Positions 45,579 through 55,640 of a stretch of DNA of 64,000 bases are shown in pieces. The first letter of the stretch is position 1. Each line of letters starts with the position of its first letter. Source of the stretch: Clarkia xantiana subsp. parviflora. Taxonomy: Eukaryota > Streptophyta > Magnoliopsida > Myrtales > Onagraceae. The stretch spans positions 25,349,774-25,413,773 of the forward strand of contig JAPTYO010000001.1 of assembly GCA_036873135.1 (NCBI GenBank), in the 5' to 3' direction. The notes beneath the pieces are model-generated. The model was not told where the DNA came from, did no database searches, and saw only the letters and a program-made list of their open reading frames with translations. The position numbers and the translations under genes are program-made.

Positions 45579-45715
45579 ATACTTTATCTTTCAGAGTCCT
45601 TGTATTTTCTTCTCTTGTGCCGTCGTCGGGCCTTTGATCCCTTTATCAATATTAGACTCCTTTAATTTCGATCTTTTGTTGTCTTCCGTCTTTCCCGACG
45701 ATTTAACAACCTGCA
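45579..45715. other. Element G, 3' flank of the antisense gene
   Basis: T-rich sequence after the antisense stop codon (TTTATCTTTCAG, TTGTATTTTCTTCTCTTGTG), suitable as a plant 3' UTR. It leads straight into the tandem repeats. No gene. Confidence 0.5.
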
Positions 45716-46734
45716 CCACTTAAGGCGACTTAGCATCGAGTGCGTCACTTAAGACGACTTAGTTCTTAGCAGTCGAAACTTCGATACTTAAGAATTTTTC
45801 ATACGTCCTTCCTGACGATTTAATAACTTGCACCACTTAAGGCGGCTTAATATCGAGTGCGTCATTTAAGACGACTTAATCGTTACTTAGGATAAACCTA
45901 AAGATCGTACACCACTTAAGGCGACTCAATCCCACGCATCACTTAAGACGACTTTTGGATACTTAGAATAAATCTAAGTATTGTGCACCACTTAGGGCGG
46001 CTTTCGTCGTGCACCACTGAAGGCGACTTTCATCGTGCACCACTGAAGGCGACTTTTGGATACTTAGAATAAATCTAAGTATTGTGCACCACTGAAGGCG
46101 ACTTTTGGATACTTAGAATAAATCTAAGTATTGTGCACCACTTAGGGCGGCTTTCGTCGTGCACCACTGAAGGCGACTTTCATCGTGCACCACTGAAGGC
46201 GACTTTTGGATACTTAGAATAAATCTAAGTATTGTGCACCACTGAAGGCGACTTTTGGATACTTAGAATAAATCTAAGTATTGTGCGCCACTTAGGGCGG
46301 CTTTCGTCGTGCACCACTGAAGGCGACTTTCATCGTGCACCACTGAAGGCGACTTTTGGATACTTAGAATAAATTCAAGTATTGTGCACCACTGAAGGCG
46401 ACTTTCATCGTGCACCACTGAAGGCGACTTTCATCGTGCACCACTGAAGGCGACTTTCATCGTGCACCACTGAAGGCGACTTTTACACTTAGCATAAATC
46501 TAAGGATAACTCTTATTTGGAAGCAACCTCTTTATTTATTGATGGCATAAGATTGGCTTACATCGAATTAAACGATAAATAGCATACACCACTTAAGGCG
46601 ATTTTACATCGGGCACCACTTAAGGCGACTTTTTCGGGCACCACTTAAGGCGACTTTATCGAGCACCACTTAAGGCGACTTTATCGAGCACCACTTAAGG
46701 CGACTTTATCGGGCACCACTTAAGGCGACTTTCT
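45716..46734. repeat. Element G tandem repeats (25-26 bp, 49 bp and a 150-bp higher-order unit)
   Basis: The core word GCACCACTTAAGGCGACTT or GCACCACTGAAGGCGACTT recurs throughout. At 46663, 46688 and 46713 the period is 25. Between 45981 and about 46430 a higher-order unit of exactly 150 bases starts at 45981, 46131 and 46281; it is made of two 26-base and two 49-base monomers. Each 49-base monomer includes ATACTTAGA-ATAAA-TCTAAGTAT, a 9-bp perfect inverted repeat. The block separates the convergent ends of pol (46735) and the antisense gene (45578). Confidence 0.93.
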
Positions 46735-48063
46735 TCAAGCATGGTGTTTCTTCAAGTGTTCGCCACTGAAAGAATGCTTTAATGCTCTGCCATCGAGGTC
46801 TTCCAACTTGTATGCGTTCGGAGCTGGCATCCCCACGACCTTATAAGGTCCTTCCCATTTTGGTGACATCTTGTTGACTCGATCCAAAAGGGTGAACTCG
46901 TTGCGACGCTAAACCAGCTCCCCGACAAAGAATTGTCGGGACTTCACTCGCCGATTGTAGTATCTGGCCGTCGCTAAGCGCATTCGAGCTTGGACTTCAT
47001 CGGCTTCCCGCCTTTTCTCTTCGAGTAGGTCCAAGTCCAGACGTCTCACTTCATCGTTCGTTAGGGGCTCATAATATCTCATCCGATGGGACGCCACAGC
47101 TACCTCCACAGGGGCGACAGCTTCCGTGCCATATACGAGGCCAAACGGAGTCTCCCCTGTTGATCGTTTGGGTGTCGTTCTAACAGCCCAAAGTACATTT
47201 TCCAGTTCGTTCAGCCATTTGCCCTTCAAGGCGTAGACCCTCTTCTTCAGGCCATCCATCACGATTTTGTTGGCTGACTCCACCTGGCCATTAGTCTGAG
47301 CATGGCGTACGGAGGCGGTCCGATGCTCGATGTTCAATTCTTCCAGATACTCCCTCACCTGAGAGACGTTAAACGGTGGGCCATTGTCGCTGATCACCAC
47401 CTTAGGAATCCCGTATCTGGACACGATGTGGGTTTGGAGGAACTTAACGATCTGGTTCCCCGTTGTTCTGGCCAACGCCTTCGCCTCTATCCATTTCGAA
47501 AAATAATCGATAGCTACAAGTAAATACTTACATTGTCCTTGTGCTTGTGGAAGAGGTCCCACCAAGTCGATGCCCCACTGCGCGAAGGGCCAAGCGCTCT
47601 TGATGGATGTCAGGTTGGCGGCCGGAGCCGCGATACTCGGGGCGTACCTCTGGCACGCGTCGCATGATCGGACCAACGCCGTTGCTTCTTTGTTCATCGT
47701 GGGCCAATAGTAGCCTAAGTTCAACACCTTCCTCAAAATGGATCGGGCCCCTTCGTGACAAGCCGCGACCCCCTCATGCATTTCCTTTAGGATTCGATTG
47801 GTGTCGGGTTCTGCTACACACTTCAGGTACGGAGTCGAGAACCAGCCCTTCTTGTACAGCTGATTGTCTAGCATCACATAATTAGACGCGATCCGACATA
47901 TCCTGTCTGCTGCTACCTTATCCTCGGGGACTGCCCCCGTAGTCAGATACGCGACTATCGGGGTCATCCAGGTGGGATCTTCCTCCGATCCTGTCTCAAT
48001 GGTGCACACCTGCGTTGGGTCGATGTTTGATAAGATCACCTTCTCCAAGAAGTGCACCTTCCG
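46735..48063 (-). pseudogene. Element G integrase
   Basis: Integrase that would insert the cDNA. On the minus strand the zinc-binding part has HEGVAACHEGARSIL...SCDACQRYAP (HHCC). The core has FAQWGIDLVGPLPQ, VVISDNGPPF and NGQVESANKIV, i.e. all three residues of the D,D,E triad. The C-terminal part (FGLVYGTEAVAPVEV, SRQFFVGELV) meets a TAG at 46909-46911 in place of the Trp usual at this position. Reading beyond it gives the family end (MSPKWEGPYKVVGMPAPNAY) to TGA at 46735-46737. No chromodomain is seen, as expected for Tat. Confidence 0.9.
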
Positions 48064-49007
48064 ATTTTCTTCCAAAGGTGCCCCCATGGCAAATTTGCTC
48101 AAGGCGTCTGCCTCTACGTTCTCCTCCCTCGGGATAGCCTCGATATCGAAGCTTTTGAAGCTCTCTTTCAGGGCTTGTACCTCTCGCGGATACTTTTTCA
48201 TTATCGGACTCCTTGCTTCGTATTGCCCTTGAACCTGGTTCACGATTAACGCCGCGTCGCACTTCACTCTCAAGTGATCGATTCCAGTGCCTTTAGCGAT
48301 TTTTAGGCCCGTGATAAGAGCTTCGTACTCCGCTTCGTTGTTTGTGGCCTTGAATGTTAAAGCCAAAGCATATCGGAGCGGTTCACCTTCACCCGGCGGT
48401 ATCAAAAAAAACCCGCTCCTGATCCGTCTGAACTCGCGGAGCCATCCGTGTACATCTCCCAAGTATTTTCCTTGTTTGGCTGTTCTGATTGCTCTGCCCT
48501 CTCTGGTTGTTCTTCTGTCGGGACCTCCATGGTTGCCCCCTCTACAGGGCCCGCTTCTTTCAGATCGGGGGCTGTAGACTCTGCTATGAAATCTGCCAAT
48601 GCCTGGCCCTTAATGGCTTTCCTCGGAGCGAAGTGTATGCAAAATTCGCTAAGCTCTACCGCCCATTTCACTAATCTCCCCGACGCATCCGGTCGGTTCA
48701 AAAAATGCTTCAAAGGCTGGTTCGTTAGCACAGTGATCTCGTGTGCATGGAAATATGGCCTTAGCTTCCGAGCAGTAATAATCAACGCAAAGAGGTACTT
48801 CTCAACGGCAGGGTAGTTCAATTTAGATTTGGCAAATGCCTTGCTTACATAATAGACGGGGACTTGATTACCCTCGACAATCTTTACTAACACAGAGCTA
48901 ATGGCGAATTCAGAAACAGCCAAATAAAGGAACAGCGGCTCGCCTGGAACCGGTTTCGCCAGCGGCGGGAGTGTGCGAAGGTGCTGCTTTAGTGCTTGGA
49001 ACGCTTC
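48064..49007 (-). pseudogene. Element G RNase H and second archaeal-type RNase H
   Basis: The first, degenerate RNase H spans about 48990-48570 (LYLAVSEFAISSVLVK, YPAVEKYLFALIITARKLRP, HFLNRPDASGRLVKWAVELS). The second, catalytic-type aRNase H begins WEMYTDGSASSDGSGAGFF and continues NNEAEYEALITGLKIAKGTG, then REENVEADALSKFA. Two RNase H domains in a row mark the Tat clade. The frame breaks at an A8 run on the plus strand (48404-48411). One missing base in this homopolymer turns the reading into TGA (48402-48404), and the domain continues in the next frame. Confidence 0.9.
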
Positions 49008-49910
49008 TTAACATTTGGCGGTCCATTCGAATTTTTTGTTGGCCCTCAAGACTTCAAAAAATGGCATTGATCGGTCGCTGGCTTTGGACAAGAAGCGGTT
49101 CATTGCAGCTAGTCGGCCATTCAGTACTTGCACCTCCCGATGGTTTATCGGAGACTGCATCTCCTCAATTGCCCTCAGCTTCTCGGGGTTCACTTCAATT
49201 CCTCTTTGGCTCACCATGAAGGCCAAAAATTTCCCTGAGTGGACTCCGAAGGCGCATTTCGTCGGGTTCAAGCGAACTTGATGGAGCCTCATCCGCTCAA
49301 ACGCCATGGTAAGGTTGTGCACGTGATCCTCGGCTTGTCGGGACTTCACCAGCATATCATCCACGTAGGCTTCCATGGTTTCCCCCAGCATATCTCCAAA
49401 CAGCTTATTCACCATCCGCTGGTAGGTTGCCCCGGCATTGATCAATCCGAAAGGCATGACATCATAGTGATAGATGTCGCTGTCTGCATAGAACGCTGTG
49501 TGGGGGGCGTCTTCTTTGGCCATCTTGATCTAGTTGTAGCCTGAATACGCATCCATGAAACTTAACAGCTCATGTCCCGATGTGGCATCCACCAGCTGGT
49601 CAATCCTCGGGAGTGGATAGCAATCCTTTGGACAAGCCTTGTTCAAGTCGTGGAAGTCCACGCACATTCGCCACTTCCCATTAGTCTTCTTCACCAGCAC
49701 GGGGTTGGCCACCCAAGTCTGGAATCGGAGTTCTTTAATGAACCTAGCGTCGAGCAACCTGCCCACCTCCTGTTGGATCGCGATCTTCTTATCCGTGCCC
49801 ATCGGACGCCTTTTCTGCGTGATAGGCTTGATCGCGGGGTCTATCTTCAGCTCGTGCACGATCACGTCGGGGCTGATTCCTGGCATATCGCTGGGGGACC
49901 AGGCAAACAG
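49008..49910 (-). pseudogene. Element G reverse transcriptase
   Basis: Gypsy RT with KKTNGKWRMCVDFHDLNKAC, PLPRIDQLVDATSGHELLSF, DAYSGYN, FYADSDIYHYDVMPFGLINA and the catalytic YVDDMLVKSRQAEDH. Three stops interrupt it. TAG 49911-49913 lies at the protease-RT boundary. TAG 49530-49532 replaces the Gln of the conserved SGYNQI. TAA 49008-49010 closes the connection domain. All sit in one frame with gag-protease, so they are point mutations; the first could alternatively be a read-through stop. Confidence 0.92.
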
Positions 49911-52337
49911 CTATTTGAACTCTTTCAGCAGCTCCACCAATTTTTGGGCTGTCTCCTCAGTTAGAGCAGACCCGATTTTCACCTTCCTCTGGGGTCCATC
50001 GATCTCGACTTCTTTCAGATCTTCTACGGGGGCGGGACGCCCAAACTCTTCTCTGGGATCTGTGTCTGTCTGGAGGATAGTCATGGCCTCTCGCCTCCTC
50101 CTCCGGGTGGCATTAACATAGCATTTTCGGGAAGCCACTTGGTCGCCCTTGACCTCTCCGACTCCGTGGTCGGTCGGGAACTTCATCTTCTGGTGCACAG
50201 TCGAGGCAACCGCCATCAGAGGATTAATGGTGGTTCTCCCGATAATCGCATTGTAGGTCCCTGCGGAATCAACCACGACAAACTCCACGTTCCTCCTTTC
50301 TGATTTCCACCCGCTACCAAACTCCACTGGTAAGGTAATTACTCCTAGCGGGTAGGAGGTTGAGCCAGAGAACCCGACCATCGGGAAGTTTGCCTCCTTT
50401 AGATCTTTCTTCGTCTTCCCCATAGCCTCCAGCGCGTCCATGAATAGGATGTCGGAGGAGCTCCCTCCGTCGATTAGAATTCTCTTCATTTCGAACCCGT
50501 CTACATCCAAGGTTACCACCAAGGCATCGTCATGCGGGGTCTCCACGCCTACGAGGTCCTCCGACGAGAAGGAGATCACCATCTCTTCTTTCAAGGTCCA
50601 GGATCGGGACCTCTTACCCAACACCACTGCCGTAGGGATCCTAGAGGCGTAAACCTCTCGGGCGGATGAGGTATCACCTCCAGCAGCAAATCCTCCATGA
50701 ATCACGTTGATGACTCGTCTCTCTTTGCGAGCACCGGATGACTCTGGATCAGTTCTCTTCTTTTTCAGGGACCGATCGCGGGATCGGGAACGGGACCGCG
50801 ATCGGGACCGAGAGCGGGATCGGCACCGCTTATCCCCGACAAACTCCTTAAGCTTCCCCTTCTGGATCAGCTTTTCAATCTCTTTCTTCAGCTCCCGACA
50901 GTGATTGGTGTCGTGGCCATTTGCGCGGTGAAATCGACAATAGCGATCTGTGCGGGACCCCAGGAATTCTCCATCTTTCTTCGGGGGGTACCTGGAGATA
51001 CCTTGTCGTTCCATGACTGTCAGCACTTCCGCCATGGAGCAGTTGAGAGGAATGTCAAAATCCTCCCGCTTATCCTTCCTTGAAGAACGTCTGTCATCCC
51101 TCCGATCCGGACGACCTCGATTCTTGCCACTGTCGGGTTTACCCTTTGACTTACGATCATCGAAAGGTTTACTCGACTGCTTCCCCTTGTTCGACTTTGG
51201 GGGTTCTAGTTCTCCCGCGGCTATCTTTGACTCCTGGACATCGATCTGCCGCTTCACCCTCTTCTGCAATGCCTCCATATTCCACACAGCCTTCTCAGCC
51301 ACGCTGTGCATCAAGTCGGAGCCATAGGGGGCTGTTAGGTTCCGAATGAAGGTGCGGATGGTTTCGCCCTCCGAGATTTCTTCATCTATCTCTGCTACGC
51401 TGGCTGTGTACCGCTGGTAATAATGAGCCAGCGATTCGTCGGGCCTCTGCACCACCTGGGTCAAGGACCTCACGCTCTTCAATAACCGCCTCCGACCCTG
51501 GTACTGTTGAATGAATCGGTCGTGCATGTCTGCCCAGCAAGTGATGCAGCCTGGGGGCAGACTAAAGAACCAAGTCAAGGCCCTTTCTCCCAGTGTGTTC
51601 GGGAACAACGTACACACTATGTCTTCACTTGGGGCTCTTCCCAGACACGCCATTAGGTGCTTCTGGACGTGGCGAACTGGATCTCCTTCGCCATCATACT
51701 CCTTTATCGTGGGGATGCCTAGCCCAGGCGGGGCTAGGGTGTCAATGAGTCGGGGGACGAAGGGATGAGTGGATCGATCCCTCAGTTCCGACACCAGCGG
51801 CTTCTGTTCTCCCAAACAGATGTTCACGATCTTTACCACCTGGTCGGGAGTGATGGGACCATTCAGGGGAATGGTCCTGTGTTGTATTGGTCCTGGCCCA
51901 TCAACCACGAACCTTTCCGGCTGACCAGTTGCCCTGCCTCTGTCCTGGCCTCGGGGCGGGGCTTCCTGTGCGTTCCGACCCTCTGTCGGCAGGGTCGCTT
52001 CCTCCAACGGGGGCATCTCCTCCTGCCTCCTCGTAGCCTCTCTTCGATCCAAGAGAGCCTCTACAGCCGCCAGAAACATGGGCATGGCCTCTGCCACGGC
52101 TTTCGTCAAATCTGCAGCTGAGGGAGCCTCCTGCCCCCTGTTGTCCTGGTGCTGAGGGGCAACATCTTCGGGATGCGATCCATTGTGCCCTCCTGTCTGG
52201 GAGAGCTCAGCCGGAGGGTGGTTCTGGTTTTCCTCTTGTTCTGGTACTGAATTCAGGTTCGTTGCAGCAGGGTGACGGGAACCACCGGATTGTCCCCTTC
52301 TATTCTTGCCAGCCGCCATCGATCGAGTAGAAGGCAT
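49911..52337 (-). CDS. Element G gag-protease
   Basis: An open frame of 808 codons from ATG 52337 (MPSTRSMAAGKNRRGQ), chosen because it is the first ATG after the primer site; the frame also extends backwards into the LTR. The Pro/Glu-rich N-terminus is followed by the Retrotrans_gag capsid (IKEYDGEGDPVRHVQKHLMA, ALTWFFSLPPGCITCWADMH, DESLAHYYQRY, GETIRTFIRNL). Then comes a basic linker, the knuckle YCRFHRANGHDTNHC, an arginine-serine repeat (RSRSRSRSRSRSR, near 50770-50830), and the protease with IDGGSSSDILF, GFSGSTSYPLGVITLPVEF and YNAIIGRTTINP. It ends in TAG at 49911-49913. Gag would form the particle and the protease would cleave the polyprotein. This is the only intact gag-protease in the window. 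Confidence 0.93.
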   Translation of the reverse strand: MPSTRSMAAGKNRRGQSGGSRHPAATNLNSVPEQEENQNHPPAELSQTGGHNGSHPEDVAPQHQDNRGQEAPSAADLTKAVAEAMPMFLAAVEALLDRREATRRQEEMPPLEEATLPTEGRNAQEAPPRGQDRGRATGQPERFVVDGPGPIQHRTIPLNGPITPDQVVKIVNICLGEQKPLVSELRDRSTHPFVPRLIDTLAPPGLGIPTIKEYDGEGDPVRHVQKHLMACLGRAPSEDIVCTLFPNTLGERALTWFFSLPPGCITCWADMHDRFIQQYQGRRRLLKSVRSLTQVVQRPDESLAHYYQRYTASVAEIDEEISEGETIRTFIRNLTAPYGSDLMHSVAEKAVWNMEALQKRVKRQIDVQESKIAAGELEPPKSNKGKQSSKPFDDRKSKGKPDSGKNRGRPDRRDDRRSSRKDKREDFDIPLNCSMAEVLTVMERQGISRYPPKKDGEFLGSRTDRYCRFHRANGHDTNHCRELKKEIEKLIQKGKLKEFVGDKRCRSRSRSRSRSRSRSRDRSLKKKRTDPESSGARKERRVINVIHGGFAAGGDTSSAREVYASRIPTAVVLGKRSRSWTLKEEMVISFSSEDLVGVETPHDDALVVTLDVDGFEMKRILIDGGSSSDILFMDALEAMGKTKKDLKEANFPMVGFSGSTSYPLGVITLPVEFGSGWKSERRNVEFVVVDSAGTYNAIIGRTTINPLMAVASTVHQKMKFPTDHGVGEVKGDQVASRKCYVNATRRRRREAMTILQTDTDPREEFGRPAPVEDLKEVEIDGPQRKVKIGSALTEETAQKLVELLKEFK

Positions 52338-52363
52338 ATCAGCTTTTTGTTTGATTCCCACAG

Positions 52364-52372
52364 ACGGCGCCA
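52364..52372 (-). other. Element G primer binding site
   Basis: TGGCGCCGT on the minus strand, one base from the LTR end, followed by CTGTGGGAATC. Same nine bases as in F; compatible with tRNA-Asp, tentative. Confidence 0.72.
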
Positions 52373-52373
52373 A

Positions 52374-53070
52374 TGTTGGATCACGATGGAACTCCGGTAC
52401 GGATCTTGACGGCAATCCTAGCTCCTTTGCTCCACGCAATCCTGCAAGAGGGGATAGACCGGGCGGTGACCCAGAATCCCTCTCCGATGCTTAAATGAGT
52501 ACTTCGTCTGACTGGCAAGTAACATATATCAAAGTGTATTCAACTCAACGTAAATGATCTGAGGTAACCTCCTGCCCTTTTATAGGCAAAGAGATGCCTC
52601 AGGTACCTGGCGAACCGTTAGGGGTGGTTAGCCCGTATCCCGTATATCTCGTACATGATCTCGCGTATCTTAGCCATGCCCCACGTATCTCGGCCACGCT
52701 CCGTGTATCTTAACCACGTTCCGCGTATCTCGGCCACGCCCCGCATATCTTGGCTTTTTCCTCTGATAACGAGTCCCGACTCCCGTCGGGGACTCCAGAG
52801 TTATCTCGTTGTGTCACCGCTCGGGGCCCCTCGTCATCGTGACAGGGCCTATCATTCTCAGGGATTCATCATCGGGGCCTACTTAAAGGCTTCTCATCGG
52901 GAGCTTCCAGCTCCACTGTCGGGACCGACTCTGTCGGGACCTTGCTTCGTCGGGACTCCCTTCATCGGGACCCTCCTCCTAGGTCATCTTGACCTTTACT
53001 CTGGGCCTGGTGGGCCTGTTTTCCGTTTCCTCGCCGTTAAGGGGCCTGACGGCTGTAGTCGGACCCATCA
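52374..53070 (-). repeat. Element G 5' LTR (697 bp)
   Basis: Near-identical to 41617-42312. On the minus strand a TATA box TATAAAA lies at 52584-52578 (plus-strand TTTTATA), oriented to transcribe gag-pol. The right TSD atgtg follows. Confidence 0.95.
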
Positions 53071-53228
53071 ATGTGAAATACAATTATGCTAAATTTGTTC
53101 TGGAAGACAACATAATCGCTTTAGAATACTTGTCCACGGATAAAATGGTTGCGGATCTATTAACTAAGCCATTACATAGAGAGATTTTCGAAAAGCACGT
53201 AAAACTGCTTGGACTACGTAGGGCTTAA
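53071..53228 (+). pseudogene. Element H RNase H, C-terminal part after G
   Basis: The TSD atgtg restores the reading VKYNYAKFVLEDNIIALEYL, then LTKPLHREIFEKHVKLLGLR and the stop at 53228. It is the direct continuation of 41041-41616 and proves that H and G are nested. Confidence 0.9.
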
Positions 53229-54333
53229 ATAAGTGTCTTGTATAAGCGATAACATTTTGACATTTGAAATAATATTATTTCGATTGAATAAAAGAATTGC
53301 AAACTGAGTATATGACCACGTCATAATGAAATATAACACCGGATTTTACGGTCTATAAACTAAGTTTTAGGAAGAGGTAAAACTCTTCCACCAAAATTAT
53401 GTCGAATGTGAACCATGCCTCGTCACACAGGCACGGTCATCTTGTAAGGAGAGGGGGACCTCTACAACAACAAGATTGGCTAAGAACCAGGGGGATAAAC
53501 CTGGTTAAACGAAATGATAACCTTGTCACGCTTAATGCATGACTTAATCTTCGTTTTGTACATCGCCATGTTGGACCCACTCCATCATTAAAATCACATT
53601 CAGGGCCAGATGAAAGATTCTGGGATAGCATGATTGACATATCCCAATCATGGCTAGTCCAGGTGTGCTATCGACGCGTGCTTCATACTGCGTGTGCCAT
53701 GTTCGACCACGGGGTCATGCTCGGTTGTGCTAGCTAGAATCCAAGTGATTCAAAGGGCGCATACTTCTTCACCTTGAGCGTTCGATTGATCCCGGATTTC
53801 TTATGAAGAGGCATCTAAAGTATCCTCTCGGACTCAGAACTTATACCTAAGGTCTAGCTCAATGTTCGCTTCCCGGCGTACGAGCGTAGAGCCAAAGAAA
53901 ATGGCCAAGTGACCACGTCTTGGAAACCGGTTGAGTTAGACTGAGGGTATAAACGATGGGGATGGTCAAGTTCACCTATAATTCACCGACTCTTGTGTTC
54001 ACTAGGTGGCCGCCAACCGGATATTAGTTGAAGGTTGTGAACACTTGTAACGGATGCCCTGGAGAAGTATTCCTATGTGGAAAACTGGGCAATTAGAGAA
54101 TTGTCAGTTGACCAAGGATACAGTGCGGGAATCAACGTTCTGGTAATCAACGTTCTGTAGGCGCTACAATACTCCTAACAGATGAGTAGCACGATGCCCA
54201 TCGTATCCGTCGGTCGCACGGCAAACCTCGTATGAACTATTCGGAGACGGAGACAAAGACTGAAGACTGAGATGTTGATGTTATTGGATAACTATATATT
54301 AACAGGCACCCTCCCATTCCGGCGAGTAGGAGC
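53229..54333 (+). other. Element H 3' noncoding region and polypurine tract
   Basis: About 1.1 kb homologous to the corresponding parts of C, D and E, ending GCGAGTAGGAGC before the LTR. No gene is seen. Confidence 0.7.
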
Positions 54334-54907
54334 TGTTAGCATATGGTGACGTGGCGCTGTAATTGGTAGCCCGTTAATGCTAAGGAAATTACCTAAGTTA
54401 ATTAGGTAATTGTCACATTAGGCTAATTGGGCCAAACCTAATCCCTAATTGACATGGGAGGCCCAAAATTGGGCCTCCCCCTTTAATAGCATGGTTCGGC
54501 CGAATGTTGTCCCACATTAGTTGGAGTGGACTTTTGTCCACTCCACCAATCCTATATATAGGGGACTCACCTAAGGGGTTTATACATCATTCATAAAAAG
54601 AAGTACATCCATTGAGGAACTTGAGAGAAACCCTCTCACCCCTTAGTTGAGATTTTCGGCACATCCTAGTCCGAGGTTCTGTCCCCGTTGAAGAATCGAT
54701 CAGAGGCTTTATTGTGGAGCTTACACCTCGTAGGAATTCTTCTCACGAAGAACTTGTACGTGGTTCTAACCGGAGGATTAGAACTCCCTCCACGGCGTTC
54801 TTGGGCAGGAAAGCTAAAAGGTATATGTACACTATTCCGCTGGGTAGTTAGATTACTAGCATGTACACGTTTAGCATTTCGTAGTATTACATCCCCGCAA
54901 TCCAACA
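54334..54907 (+). repeat. Element H 3' LTR (574 bp)
   Basis: TGTTAGCATATGGTGACGTGG to CCCGCAATCCAACA. The inverted repeat GGAGTGGAC-TTTT-GTCCACTCC (54523-54544) lies just before CCTATATATAGG. The right TSD caccc is at 54908-54912. Confidence 0.93.
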
Positions 54908-54912
54908 CACCC

Positions 54913-55640
54913 TTCATCTATTCAAGCTCTGTCAGGGTCTTGGGGCCGTCACGTTTTGAAAGTGCGCACCCAAACACCACCGACGTATCCACGGGTTTGG
55001 CATCCTGTAATCTGAATCTTTTCAACAGTTTGTTGATATAAGCTTCTTGAGACAGACACAATTTCCGGGTAGCCCGATCTCTAACAATTTTAATGCCTAA
55101 GATGTATGTGGCCTCTCCCATATCCTTCATCTCAAATACAGATTCCAACCAGGACTTTGACTTGTTCCTAAAACTCATGTCGTTTGCGGCAATGAGTATG
55201 TCGTCCACGTATAAAGTTAAGATGAAATATTTAGACCCGGAGGTCTTGTAATACACGCATGGATCCTCATGAAAATTCACAAATCCGTTTCCTACGATTT
55301 TCTCGTGGAATTTGCGGTACCATTGTCGAGACGACTGTTCATGACCGTAAATGGACATATGGAGTTTGCAAACTTTTACGTTAGTTACCAGGAGTAATGA
55401 AACCCTCTGGTTGCTCCATGTAGATGTCTTCCTCCAGGTTTCCGAGGAGGAATGCGGTCTTTATACTCATTTGGTGAGGTTCGTAATCGAAACCAGCAAC
55501 CAGGACCATCAATGGCCCTGCACCGTGGTTTTACGCACAGGTGTTGAGTATGTTTCGTCAAAGTCCACTCCGTGAAGTTCGGTACAGCCTTTCGCAACGA
55601 GTCGAGCTGTGTATAGCTTGACCTCTTCCATTAGTGGTGA
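54913..55640 (-). pseudogene. Element E reverse transcriptase
   Basis: On the minus strand KLYTARLVAKGCTELHGVDF starts near 55620. Frames shift through the TAFLHGN-type region, and the frame is open from 55358 to 54918 with SSRQWYRKFHEKIVGNGFVN, catalytic YVDDILIAAND, YILGIKIVRDRATRKLCLSQ and VVFGCALSKRDGPKT. It is cut at 54912 by H and continues as RNase H at 35041. Confidence 0.88.

Larger units (their letters stand above)
41617..53070 (-). mobile_element. Element G: Ty3/Gypsy Tat-clade LTR retrotransposon, minus strand, inserted in RNase H of H
   Basis: LTRs 41617-42312 (3') and 52374-53070 (5') with a perfect TSD atgtg (41612-41616 and 53071-53075). Total 11,454 bp. Order on the minus strand: 5' LTR, primer site, gag-protease, RT, RNase H, second (archaeal-type) RNase H, integrase, tandem repeats, antisense gene, purine tract, 3' LTR. 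The dual RNase H and the antisense gene place it in the Tat clade (Retand-like). The LTRs differ by five substitutions and one indel by eye, so this is a recent insertion. Pol carries four nonsense codons and one frameshift. Confidence 0.96.
35047..54907 (+). mobile_element. Element H: Copia-family LTR element, plus strand, inserted in E
   Basis: LTRs 35047-35619 and 54334-54907 with a perfect TSD caccc (35042-35046 and 54908-54912). Without G the element is 8402 bp. The LTR is of the D/H subtype. The interior has leader, gag remnant, spacer, hinge, RT with YVDD and RNase H, which G splits at the HSRTKHIDV box. No protease or integrase is found. Confidence 0.93.

Noticed and set aside
45716..46734. 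Regular repeats that could look like a CRISPR array
   Set aside because: The 'spacers' are themselves repeated, the unit is variable, and the context is a plant retrotransposon.
48402..48411. Programmed frameshifting at the T8/A8 run in G
   Set aside because: It lies in the middle of the aRNase H domain and not between Gag and Pol, so a homopolymer deletion is simpler.
50440..52121. Several plus-strand ORFs opposite the gag-protease of G
   Set aside because: They are mirror frames of the real minus-strand ORF. The RDRERDRDRD stretch at 50707 is the complement of the RS-coding repeat.
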